From: Candidatus Rubneribacter avistercoris
GTDB lineage: Bacteria; Actinomycetota; Coriobacteriia; Coriobacteriales; Eggerthellaceae
Direction: 5' to 3'
Assembly (NCBI GenBank): GCA_019115845.1
Contig: DXCU01000099.1
Location: 1-39,091, forward strand
Length of the DNA: 39,091 nucleotides
This document shows, in pieces, positions 32,001-39,091 of the stretch (its first letter is position 1; the number at the start of each line of letters is the position of its first letter). Position numbers and translations under genes: made by a program. The notes below the pieces were generated by a model that was given only the letters and a program-made list of their open reading frames with translations, did not search any database and had not been told where the DNA came from.

Positions 32001-33203
32001 CTAGGCCGCCAGGCGCTTGGCGATGGCCAGGATGAAGTCGCGGGTGGAGAGCGTCGTCGGGTTCTCCAGCGTGGTGATGCGCGCCAAATCGCCCGTCATC
32101 TCGCCGGCCTCGATGGTGTCGAGCGTGGCCTTCTCCAAACGGTCGGCGAACGCCACAAGGTCGGCCAAACCGTCCAGCTCGCCGCGCTTGCGCAGCGCGC
32201 CCGACCACGCGAAGATGGTGGCCACCGAGTTCGTGGACGTCTCCTTGCCCTCGAGGTGCTTGTAGTAGTGGCGCTGCACCGTGCCGTGCGCGGCCTCGTA
32301 CTCGTACACGCCGTCAGGCGACACCAGCACCGACGTCATCATGGCCAGCGACCCGAACGCGCTTGACACCATGTCGCTCATCACGTCGCCGTCGTAGTTC
32401 TTGCAGGCCCAGATGAAGCCGCCGTCGGCCTTCATCACGCGCGCCACGGCGTCGTCGATGAGCGTGTAGAAGTACTCGATGCCGGCCGCCTCGAAGCGCT
32501 CCGCGTACTCGGCGTCGTAGATCTCCTGGAAGACGTCCTTGAAGCGGTGGTCGTACTTCTTGGAGATGGTGTCCTTGGTGGCGAACCAGATGTCCTGCCT
32601 CAGGTCGAGCGCGTACTCGAAGCAGCTGCGCGCGAAGCTGGCGATGGAGGCGTCGGTGTTGTGCATGCCCTGCGCTACGCCGGGGCCGTCGAAAGCGTGC
32701 ACAAGCTCGCGCGTCTCGGTGCCGTCGGCCGCAGTGTAGACAAGCTCCACCGTGCCCGGGCCGGGAACGCGCAGCTCGGTGTTCTTGTACACGTCGCCGT
32801 AGGCGTGACGGGCGATGGTGATGGGCTTTACCCAATTGCGCACGCACGGCTCGATGCCCGCCACCGTGATGGGCGTGCGGAACACCGTGCCGTCAAGCAG
32901 CGCGCGGATGGTGCCGTTGGGGCTTTTCCACATCTGCTTGAGGTCGTACTCGTCCATGCGCGCCGCGTTCGGCGTGATGGTGGCGCACTTCACGGCCACG
33001 CCCAGGCGCTTGGTGGCCTCGGCCGAGTCGAACGTCACCTTGTCGTCGGTGGCGTTGCGGTGCTCAAGGCCCAGGTCGTAGTACTCGGTTTTGAGGTCCA
33101 CGAACGGGCAGATGAGCTCGTCTTTGATCATCTGCCAGATGATGCGCGTCATCTCGTCGCCGTCCATCTCCACCAAAGGCGTGGTCATTTGGATCTTCGT
33201 CAT
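32001..33203 (-). CDS. icd: NADP-type isocitrate dehydrogenase, eukaryote-like dimer class
   Basis: The 400-residue enzyme oxidises isocitrate to 2-oxoglutarate. The start at 33203 follows AAAGGAACCCC. Its sequence follows the homodimeric class found in mitochondria and many bacteria: [13 protein letters not shown] at the start, the substrate loop [41 protein letters not shown] and [20 protein letters not shown]. The Arg-His pair after HGTV matches the residues that bind the 2'-phosphate of NADP in human IDH1, so NADP is likely the coenzyme. It is monocistronic. In these anaerobes it supplies 2-oxoglutarate for glutamate and NADPH. Confidence 0.96.
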   Translation of the reverse strand: MTKIQMTTPLVEMDGDEMTRIIWQMIKDELICPFVDLKTEYYDLGLEHRNATDDKVTFDSAEATKRLGVAVKCATITPNAARMDEYDLKQMWKSPNGTIRALLDGTVFRTPITVAGIEPCVRNWVKPITIARHAYGDVYKNTELRVPGPGTVELVYTAADGTETRELVHAFDGPGVAQGMHNTDASIASFARSCFEYALDLRQDIWFATKDTISKKYDHRFKDVFQEIYDAEYAERFEAAGIEYFYTLIDDAVARVMKADGGFIWACKNYDGDVMSDMVSSAFGSLAMMTSVLVSPDGVYEYEAAHGTVQRHYYKHLEGKETSTNSVATIFAWSGALRKRGELDGLADLVAFADRLEKATLDTIEAGEMTGDLARITTLENPTTLSTRDFILAIAKRLAA

Positions 33204-33309
33204 GGGGTTCCTTTCGCGTTCGCCCGTTTTCCCTCTTTGCAAAAGCTCGCCTCCCATGATACCGCAGCCTGGCCGCAAGGACCCGTTCGTTAACAGGGAA
33301 GCAACGAAA

Positions 33310-33397
33310 GCGCGCCGCCGACGGCGCGCAAGGCGCACGCAGGCGCGCCGGACGCCGAAGACGAGGGCGCCCGGCGCGGCGGATGCCGGCCGGGCGC
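33310..33397. terminator. Two GC-rich hairpins after the MscS-like gene
   Basis: GCGCGCCG and CGGCGCGC (33310-33329, CCGA loop) and GCGCCCGGC with GCCGGGCGC (33367-33397) form two hairpins between the stop of the channel gene and the promoter region of icd. They probably end transcription of the channel operon. Confidence 0.55.
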
Positions 33398-33424
33398 TCG
33401 ACGGAAGGGGTCGGCGAACCCGCG

Positions 33425-36400
33425 CTAACGGCGCTCGCCCTCGTCTTCGCCGAAGTTCTTCGTCGCCTCCTTCTGCTGCGTGTTGAAGCGGTCCGCACGC
33501 AGCTGCTCCATGAGCGTGGCCTCCTGGTATTCCTTGGGCTGGTTCACCACCACCTGCGGGAACGGGATGGAGATGTCGTACTCGTCGAAGATCAGCTTCA
33601 TCTCGCGGCGCAAATCGCGCTCCAGCTGGCCGCGGTCGCCCTCGGCGCACTGGGCGATGATGCGGATGTTCACGCTGTTGTCGGCCAGGGCCACGATGCC
33701 CTTGTAGAACGGGCCGTCCTCGATGGCGGGCAGGCGACGGCGAATGTTGGGGAACTCCTTCTCCAGGATGCTCTCCACGCGCTCCAGCGACTCGCCGTAC
33801 TCTATGCCCACATCGCAGCTGGCGAACGAGGATTTCTTGGTCATGTTCACCACGTCGCTCACCTCCGAGTTGCGGATGACGATGACGTTTTTCGACCCGT
33901 CCTCTATCTTGGTCGTGCGCACGCCTATCTCCACCACGGTGCCGCTCTTGGAACCCACCGAGATGATGTCGCCCACGCGGAACTCGCCCTCGAAGATGAT
34001 GAACAGCCCGCTAATGATGTCGGACACAAGCTCTTTGGCGCCGAAGCTGATGGCGATGGACAGGATGCCGGCGGAGGCCAAAAGCGTGGTGGTGTCAACG
34101 CCCACCAGCGCCAGGCAGTAGTACAGGATGGCGATGACCGCCGCGTACTTGATGAAGCTCGCGAGCATGCGGCACACCGTCTCGCCGCGCGCCCCGAACA
34201 CGCTGGAGAGCAGCTTCAGAAGCTGCTGGGCCACCATCACCAGCGTGAGGGCCACGCAGGCGGTCATGGCGCTGGCCGTGATGGCGAAGATGTTCAGCCC
34301 GCGCTCCCAGCTCCCGCCCAGGATGTAGGCGAAGATGGAGTTCTTCTCGAACAGCCGGTCCTGCAGCAGCACCGCCACGCACACCGCGATAGCGAACACG
34401 GCCACCAGCCAGCGCACCACGGTGAGCGTCTTCTGCTCGGCGGTCTTCTCGTCCCATGCGAGCGAGCGGTTGAGCCAGCGGCTCGCCGCCGACTCGGTCT
34501 TGGCGCGCCGGCCGCTTGGCATGGTCACCTCGAACATGCGCTCGTCGGCGTCGCCCTCGCCACCGGTCGCGCCCGCCGCTGCGGGGCGCTTGCGGGACGG
34601 ACGGACCTCGAAGGACACCAGCAGGAAGATGACCACCTGGCACAGAAGGCTCAGCGCCCCCACCGCCATGGCCATGGGGCCGCGCTCGGTCATGAGGTCG
34701 GCCTCGGGTTCGGCGATGTAGACGTAGTGCTGGTCGGTCTCAAGCGAGGTGGCGAAGTAGCGCTCCCCGTCGATGGTCAGGTAATCGGAGTAGCCGCCCT
34801 TGAGCTGGCCCTCCTCCATGCCGAACTCCACAGCGGACTTGCCTGCAAGGCGGCTGTCGGGATAGTAGGAAAACGTGCCGTCCTCCTTGCTCACGGCGAA
34901 GGCGAAGCCGTTCTGACCCACCTTCACGCCGTCCAAGATGCTGTCGAGCCGCACGTTGGCCAGCATGTTCTCCAAGCGCTCGGGGCGGATGCCCAGCTGC
35001 ACGAAGCCCTCTACGGCGCCGTCGTCGCCGTAGATGGTTGCGCCTATGTACTGGCGCAGCTCGCCGGACACCTCGTCGGCCTGGGGCTCCTGCACCAGGT
35101 GGTCGACGCCCTGCAGAAGCTTGCGGAACTCGTAGGACTGGTCGGCCGGGTCCTCGCTCAGCGTGAAGTTGGCGTAGGGCGAGTTCGTGGCCACCACCTC
35201 GCCGGCCGCGTTGAAGTCGAACACGTACTGGATCTGCAGCACGTCGGCCAGCTCCTGCATCTTCTCGCGGGTGGCCAGCGCCGGGTTCTGCTCCAAGATA
35301 TAGGCGGCCACCTGGGCTTTGCTCAGATAGCGCTCGCCGTACTGGGCGGTCAGCTCGTCGGCCTGCTCGTTGTAGCGCGCGATGGTCGCCTCCATGTCGG
35401 CCGCTCGCTCCCCGCCGCTTGTGGACTCGCTGGAAAGCGCGAACAGCGTCTGCATGTAGAAGGAGATGAGGACCACGGCCAGAAAGCCCATGAACGACAG
35501 CACGGCGGCCTTCTTGCCCACGGCTTTGTTGAAGCGCACGGGCCCCAGGTTGGCGTAGTCCTCCTCGACATGCCCGCTGCGCTCGTCCTCGCGCATGACG
35601 AAGACGCCGTACATGATGACCACCGCCAGCACCGCGAAGAACACGAACAGGATGACCCCCACCGTCATGACGCGCGAGGACACCATGTCGCTTTCGGGGA
35701 CGGCCGCCACGTAGTAGGTGTCGCCGATCTTGGAGACGCCGCAGTACAGACGCTCGCCGTCCAGGTCCATCCAGCCGAAGAAGCCATCCTCCAGGTTCTT
35801 CACCTCAATGCCGGCGTCAATGGCGTCGGCGCCGGTCAGCAGGTCGCTGGGATGGTGCTCTATCTCGTAGGTCTTGGCGGACACCGCGAACACATAGCCG
35901 TGCTCGCCCACGCCGATGTTGCCGAGCACGCTCGCCTTGGAGCTTGTCTCGTCGATGAGGCAGTAAAGCTCCTCGGGGTTCTGCTCGACCACCGCCATGG
36001 TGCTGTCGTCTATCTGCGCCGCGTAGTAGCGGAACCAGCGTCCCTCGTCGGGCAGCTCCACCTCCATGGCCGCCGACGGCTCGCCGTTCTCGAACACCGT
36101 GCGCAGCTGGTTGTAGCGCGCCAGGGAGAAGTCGGCCTGCGTGTCCTGGGCCTGGGCGACAAGGCCGCCGTCCCGGCCCACCACCATCACGTTGTCCACG
36201 CCGAGCAGGTTCTTGTACTCCTGCATCTTGGCGTCGGTGGCCTCGAAGCCCGTGTTGTTGTTCGCCATGAAGGCCACGCTGTCGGCCTTGGACTGGTAGA
36301 CGGCGTCGTAGGTGGAAACAACCTGCTCCTGCTCAGCGTTCGCCGCCTCGAGCAGACCGCTCAGCTCCTCCAGCTCCTGGCGCATGTCGTAGGTGCAGCT

Positions 36401-36511
36401 CTCCAGCTGCAGGTCGCTTTGCATCGTGTACAGAAGCGCCCCCATGCACGCGAGGCTGGCCAGGGCCACGGCCACCAAAACGCCTATCTTCGCCTTCAGT
36501 TTGCCGGACAT
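33425..36511 (-). CDS. Giant MscS-type channel with two Cache-like sensor regions
   Basis: At 1028 residues this is several times the size of MscS. The C-terminal part (about 690-1010) is a full MscS unit: helices near 700, 740 and 785, the pore helix [20 protein letters not shown] (about 808-830), then [19 protein letters not shown] and the beta and C-terminal domains ending in a soluble tail. Before it lie two extracytoplasmic regions (about 30-275 and 360-605), each framed by membrane helices, with Cache-like features ([80 protein letters not shown]). Cache domains bind amino acids and similar ligands. It follows a binding-protein gene by 16 bases. A ligand-gated channel is the natural hypothesis. 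Confidence 0.88.
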   Translation of the reverse strand: MSGKLKAKIGVLVAVALASLACMGALLYTMQSDLQLESCTYDMRQELEELSGLLEAANAEQEQVVSTYDAVYQSKADSVAFMANNNTGFEATDAKMQEYKNLLGVDNVMVVGRDGGLVAQAQDTQADFSLARYNQLRTVFENGEPSAAMEVELPDEGRWFRYYAAQIDDSTMAVVEQNPEELYCLIDETSSKASVLGNIGVGEHGYVFAVSAKTYEIEHHPSDLLTGADAIDAGIEVKNLEDGFFGWMDLDGERLYCGVSKIGDTYYVAAVPESDMVSSRVMTVGVILFVFFAVLAVVIMYGVFVMREDERSGHVEEDYANLGPVRFNKAVGKKAAVLSFMGFLAVVLISFYMQTLFALSSESTSGGERAADMEATIARYNEQADELTAQYGERYLSKAQVAAYILEQNPALATREKMQELADVLQIQYVFDFNAAGEVVATNSPYANFTLSEDPADQSYEFRKLLQGVDHLVQEPQADEVSGELRQYIGATIYGDDGAVEGFVQLGIRPERLENMLANVRLDSILDGVKVGQNGFAFAVSKEDGTFSYYPDSRLAGKSAVEFGMEEGQLKGGYSDYLTIDGERYFATSLETDQHYVYIAEPEADLMTERGPMAMAVGALSLLCQVVIFLLVSFEVRPSRKRPAAAGATGGEGDADERMFEVTMPSGRRAKTESAASRWLNRSLAWDEKTAEQKTLTVVRWLVAVFAIAVCVAVLLQDRLFEKNSIFAYILGGSWERGLNIFAITASAMTACVALTLVMVAQQLLKLLSSVFGARGETVCRMLASFIKYAAVIAILYYCLALVGVDTTTLLASAGILSIAISFGAKELVSDIISGLFIIFEGEFRVGDIISVGSKSGTVVEIGVRTTKIEDGSKNVIVIRNSEVSDVVNMTKKSSFASCDVGIEYGESLERVESILEKEFPNIRRRLPAIEDGPFYKGIVALADNSVNIRIIAQCAEGDRGQLERDLRREMKLIFDEYDISIPFPQVVVNQPKEYQEATLMEQLRADRFNTQQKEATKNFGEDEGERR

Positions 36512-36527
36512 TGTCTCACCCTCCCCC

Positions 36528-37358
36528 TTAATCCCACTTGTCGATCAGCGCGGCAATCGTGCCGTCGTCGAGCATCCCCTGCACGGTTTCAGCCACGCGC
36601 CCGCTCAGCTCCGAGCCCTTCTGCGTGGCCACGCCGTAGCTCTGCTCGGCTATCTCGGTGGGCAGGATGGAGCGCAGCTCGTCGAGGTAGGTCTGGGTGA
36701 TGCTGGCGTCCATGCAGGCCGCGTCGACCGCACCCGCCTCCAGCGCGTCGGAAAGCTCCTTGTAGGAGGGGATCTTCTTCACGTAGACGCCCTCGTACTG
36801 CGTGCCCTCGTCGGTGTTCTCTATCACGTTCTCCCCGATGACGCCCAGCTCGTTGAGCTTGATGGCCAGCGTGGGGCCGGCGTTGGAACCCGACATGATG
36901 CCGATGGTCCTGCCGGCCAGCTGGGAGACGTCCGTGATAAGCGAGCTGTCCTCCACCATGATCACCGACGCGTCGGTGTAGTAAGCGGGCGAGAAGTCGA
37001 AGTTCTCCTCGCGGGAGCTTGAGACGGAATAGCACGCCACCAGGCAGTCGACCTCACCGTTGAGCAGCGCGTCCTTGCGGGAGTCAGGCGTCACGGTGAC
37101 CAGCTCCACGTCGGCGTAGCCCATTCGCTCGGCCAGCTCCTCGGCAATGTCGATCTCAAGCCCGTAGTACTTCCCGGTGCCCTCGTTGTAGAAGCCGAAG
37201 CCCACGATGTCGCTGCGCACGCCCACGCGCAGCGTCCCCTCGCCCGCCTCGGTTCCCCCGCCGCCCGCGCATCCGGCCAGCGCCGTCGCAAGCAAAGCAG
37301 CCGCAAGCAGCGCGGCCAAGCGCGCCGCGAAGCGACGCGCCTTCCCCGGTTCGCCCAT
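36528..37358 (-). CDS. Amino-acid-type solute-binding lipoprotein
   Basis: The 276-residue protein is a family 3 extracellular binding protein. ATG 37358 is chosen because GGAGG lies six bases before it; ATG 37364 would have no spacing. The signal ends in a lipobox (LAGC near 33), and the mature part has GTLRVGVRSDIVGFGFYNEG, YYGLEIDIAEELAERMGY, LLNGEVDCLVACYSVSSSRE and FSPAYYTDASVIM, the usual ligand-pocket segments for polar amino acids. No ABC permease or ATPase gene is near; the only partner is the MscS-Cache channel gene 16 bases downstream. It may deliver its ligand to the sensor regions, or work with transport genes elsewhere. Confidence 0.9.
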   Translation of the reverse strand: MGEPGKARRFAARLAALLAAALLATALAGCAGGGGTEAGEGTLRVGVRSDIVGFGFYNEGTGKYYGLEIDIAEELAERMGYADVELVTVTPDSRKDALLNGEVDCLVACYSVSSSREENFDFSPAYYTDASVIMVEDSSLITDVSQLAGRTIGIMSGSNAGPTLAIKLNELGVIGENVIENTDEGTQYEGVYVKKIPSYKELSDALEAGAVDAACMDASITQTYLDELRSILPTEIAEQSYGVATQKGSELSGRVAETVQGMLDDGTIAALIDKWD

Positions 37359-37663
37359 CCGCATCCTCCGATCGCACAGGGCGCGCCTCCGGCCGGCACC
37401 GAAGCCGGCGGACGCGCCCGACTCTGACAGCAATGCGCCGCCTTGCCCGAGAAACGTTCGAGCAAGGCGACACTCGAACAAAACAGTATGGCAAAAAGAC
37501 GGCGACAAAGAAACGAAACACAAGGGGTTCAACTTTTTGTTGAAGCCAGCCAAGAACGTCCTTGACAAATCGTCGCGAGTCGTATTCAGATCCGGAAGCT
37601 TGACGGGAGGAGCCAGGGGACCCCGAGCAGAGGGCCGAGCAGGCGCCCGCTCAGCCCCCTTCC
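37359..37663. other. Promoter region of the binding-protein operon
   Basis: About 305 bases without a gene. On the minus strand TTTCTT and CATACT, 17 bases apart near 37487-37515, could be the promoter. A small hairpin TTCAAC-AAAAA-GTTGAA lies at 37528-37544. The remainder, to the helicase stop, shows nothing distinct. Confidence 0.4.
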
Positions 37664-39091
37664 CTACAGCTCCTCGAAAAACCCTGCGCGGAGGTTTTTG
37701 AACACGGCCTCGCCCTCCTCCTGGGTGGCGTCGAGGTCAACGTCGGCGACGATGGCGAAGTCGTGGTCGCCCTCCGGGTCGCTGAAGATCTGACGAACGC
37801 GCCACACGTGCTCGGCGCGCTCGTCGGACTCGTCGATGTCCAGATAGGCCGCCGAGCGTGCGTCGGCGTCGATGAGCACCGCCTCGTGCGCCTCGTAGTA
37901 CGCATCGAGCGCGCGGCGCCAACGGAGCTCGCCGAAGCCTGCGTCCTGGTCGAGCCGCCCCAGCTCCTCCGCACGGCCCTGCGAGGCCAGGCGCACGCGC
38001 GCGAACAGAGCGTTGCGCACCAGCACCGACACGCCGCGGCGGTCGGCCACCACGGCGTCGGCGGTCGCGGGCGGGTCGGCATCCGCGGGCGCGCCGGCGT
38101 TCTCCCACGCATCCACCAGGCTCGAGTCCACCGAGCGCACCAAAAACCCAAGCCACGACACGATGTCCTCCAGCCGCTCGTCGCGCCTTGCCGCTGGCAC
38201 CGTGCGGTCCAGCACGCGGTAGGCGTCGGCCAGGTAGCGCAATAGCGTGCCCTCCGAGCGCGCTATCTTGTAGCGCTGCACGTAGGTCTTGAAGTCCGAC
38301 GCCGTCTCCACCATGTCGCGCACCACCGACTTCGGCGACAGCTCGAAGTCGCGCGCCCACGGCACGCTCTCGCAGTAGCGCTCGAACGCGGCAGCCAGCT
38401 CGCTCTCCAAAGGCCGTGGGTAGGTGATGTCGGCCAAGCGCTCCATCCGCTCCTCGTAGTCCACCCCGTCGGCCTTCATCTCGGCGACGGCCCTCTCGCG
38501 CGCGGCGCGTTCCTGCGCGCGCAGCACTTGGCGCGGATCCTCCAGCGTGGCCTCCGCAAGCGAGATCACGTCCAAGGCGTAGCCCTCGTCCTCAGGGTCG
38601 AGCATATCGAGCGCCGCCAGCAAAAACGGCGAAAGCGGCTGGTCGAGCGCGAAATCCTCCGGCACGTCCACCGTGGTGGCGTACGACGCCGCGCCGTCCT
38701 CGCCCTCCGTGCGCTCCACCACGCCCGCGTCGAGCAGCGTTTGGAACACCTCGTCGGCGCGCACGCGCAGCGCGGCCTTCTCCTCGTCGGTCTGCAGCGA
38801 CTCCTCGATCAGCTCGAGCACGCGCGCGTAGGCGTCGCCGCCTTGCGCCACCTCGGCGAGCACCAGGGAGTGCGTGACGCGCATGCGCGGCTTGAGCGTC
38901 TCGGGCGGAGCCTCGATGAGGCGCTGGAAGGCCTTCTCGTTCCAGGTGACGAACCCCTCCGGCGGCTGCTTCTTCTTGATCTTGCGCAGCTTCTTCGGAT
39001 CGCCCCCCGCTTTGGCCGCAAGCTTGGCGTTCTCTATGTCATGCTCGGGAGCAAGCGCGATGGCCAGCCCCTCGGTGTCGAAGCCCGCCCG
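37664..39091 (-). CDS. DEAD/DEAH-type helicase, C-terminal part with DUF3516-like region
   Basis: The gene enters from the right edge; 475 codons are visible and the frame is open to the window end. The first residues, RAGFDTEGLAIALAPEHDIE, follow a typical end of helicase motif VI. Then comes a basic linker (KKLRKIKKKQPPEGFVTWNE) and a long mostly helical domain with YPRPLESELAAAFERYCESV, LSPKSVVRDMVETASDFKTY and a C-terminal alpha/beta part (DHDFAIVADVDLDATQEEGE). This layout matches the DUF3516 helicases of actinobacteria, relatives of Ski2-type RNA helicases. Motifs I-V are outside the window. Assignment by resemblance; function probably in RNA metabolism. Confidence 0.8.
   Translation of the reverse strand, partial: RAGFDTEGLAIALAPEHDIENAKLAAKAGGDPKKLRKIKKKQPPEGFVTWNEKAFQRLIEAPPETLKPRMRVTHSLVLAEVAQGGDAYARVLELIEESLQTDEEKAALRVRADEVFQTLLDAGVVERTEGEDGAASYATTVDVPEDFALDQPLSPFLLAALDMLDPEDEGYALDVISLAEATLEDPRQVLRAQERAARERAVAEMKADGVDYEERMERLADITYPRPLESELAAAFERYCESVPWARDFELSPKSVVRDMVETASDFKTYVQRYKIARSEGTLLRYLADAYRVLDRTVPAARRDERLEDIVSWLGFLVRSVDSSLVDAWENAGAPADADPPATADAVVADRRGVSVLVRNALFARVRLASQGRAEELGRLDQDAGFGELRWRRALDAYYEAHEAVLIDADARSAAYLDIDESDERAEHVWRVRQIFSDPEGDHDFAIVADVDLDATQEEGEAVFKNLRAGFFEEL

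Noticed and set aside
33383..36700. 1105-codon plus-strand open frame
   Set aside because: It is the antisense shadow of the MscS-like gene, rich in His, Val and Leu from complementary codons; no start signal or known domain.

Overview
The window looks like chromosome of a high-GC, anaerobic, respiratory actinobacterium of the Coriobacteriia, most likely Eggerthellaceae (Eggerthella or a close relative). Pointers are the molybdopterin/FeS/NrfD reductase operon, two Tat-exported flavin reductases, a LuxR-type regulator whose N-terminal half is a polytopic membrane domain, class III fructose-bisphosphatase, a C-terminal DUF3516-type helicase part, and several small toxin-antitoxin loci. The genus is inferred from gene content and protein style. 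No rRNA, tRNA, CRISPR array or complete insertion sequence was seen.

Layout. 1-6050: a minus-strand operon for a DMSO-reductase-superfamily enzyme (Tat-exported catalytic subunit, four-cluster ferredoxin, NrfD anchor), followed by a radical SAM protein and the start of a small exported protein; its promoter region holds repeated TGTCATA elements. 6250-9030: a second minus-strand unit (orphan NrfD-like membrane protein, YtrA-type GntR regulator, SPFH/band-7 protein) headed by a 47-bp palindrome. 9085-9850: RelB-like/PIN toxin-antitoxin pair. 9925-11070: stand-alone GMP synthase ATP-pyrophosphatase subunit with a clear terminator. 11290-12795: AbiEi/AbiEii type IV toxin-antitoxin in an AT-richer island. 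12960-15600: small unknown protein, broken TetR gene, Tat-exported flavin reductase. 15690-17250: aldose-epimerase-like gene translationally chained to a RelE/Phd-type pair. 17280-19850: class III FBPase and a cysteine-free ArsC/Spx-fold protein. 20398-23575: UvrA2-type ABC protein, then an excisionase-type HTH gene with a truncated zeta-toxin-like gene. 23580-25335: YolD plus Y-family polymerase under a consensus SOS box. 25750-29010: membrane LuxR regulator and a second Tat flavin reductase. 29204-30865: XRE-HTH/aminotransferase fusion with its own operator repeats. 30900-32000: about 1.1 kb apparently non-coding DNA built of inverted-repeat units. 32001-33203: NADP-type isocitrate dehydrogenase. 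33425-37358: a two-gene operon of an amino-acid-type binding lipoprotein and a very large MscS channel carrying two Cache-like sensor regions. 37664-end: C-terminal part of a DUF3516-type helicase.

How it fits together. The exported molybdenum and flavin reductases fit a lifestyle of reducing small organic compounds at the cell surface, each with its own promoter or regulator. Defence and stability modules are scattered between metabolic genes, often with overlapping cistrons and a promoter embedded in an inverted repeat. Two 141-142 bp inverted-repeat elements (19988-20151 and 25540-25680) are copies of one MITE-like family. The least explained items are the MscS-Cache/binding-protein operon and the non-coding repeat array at 30.9-31.9 kb.
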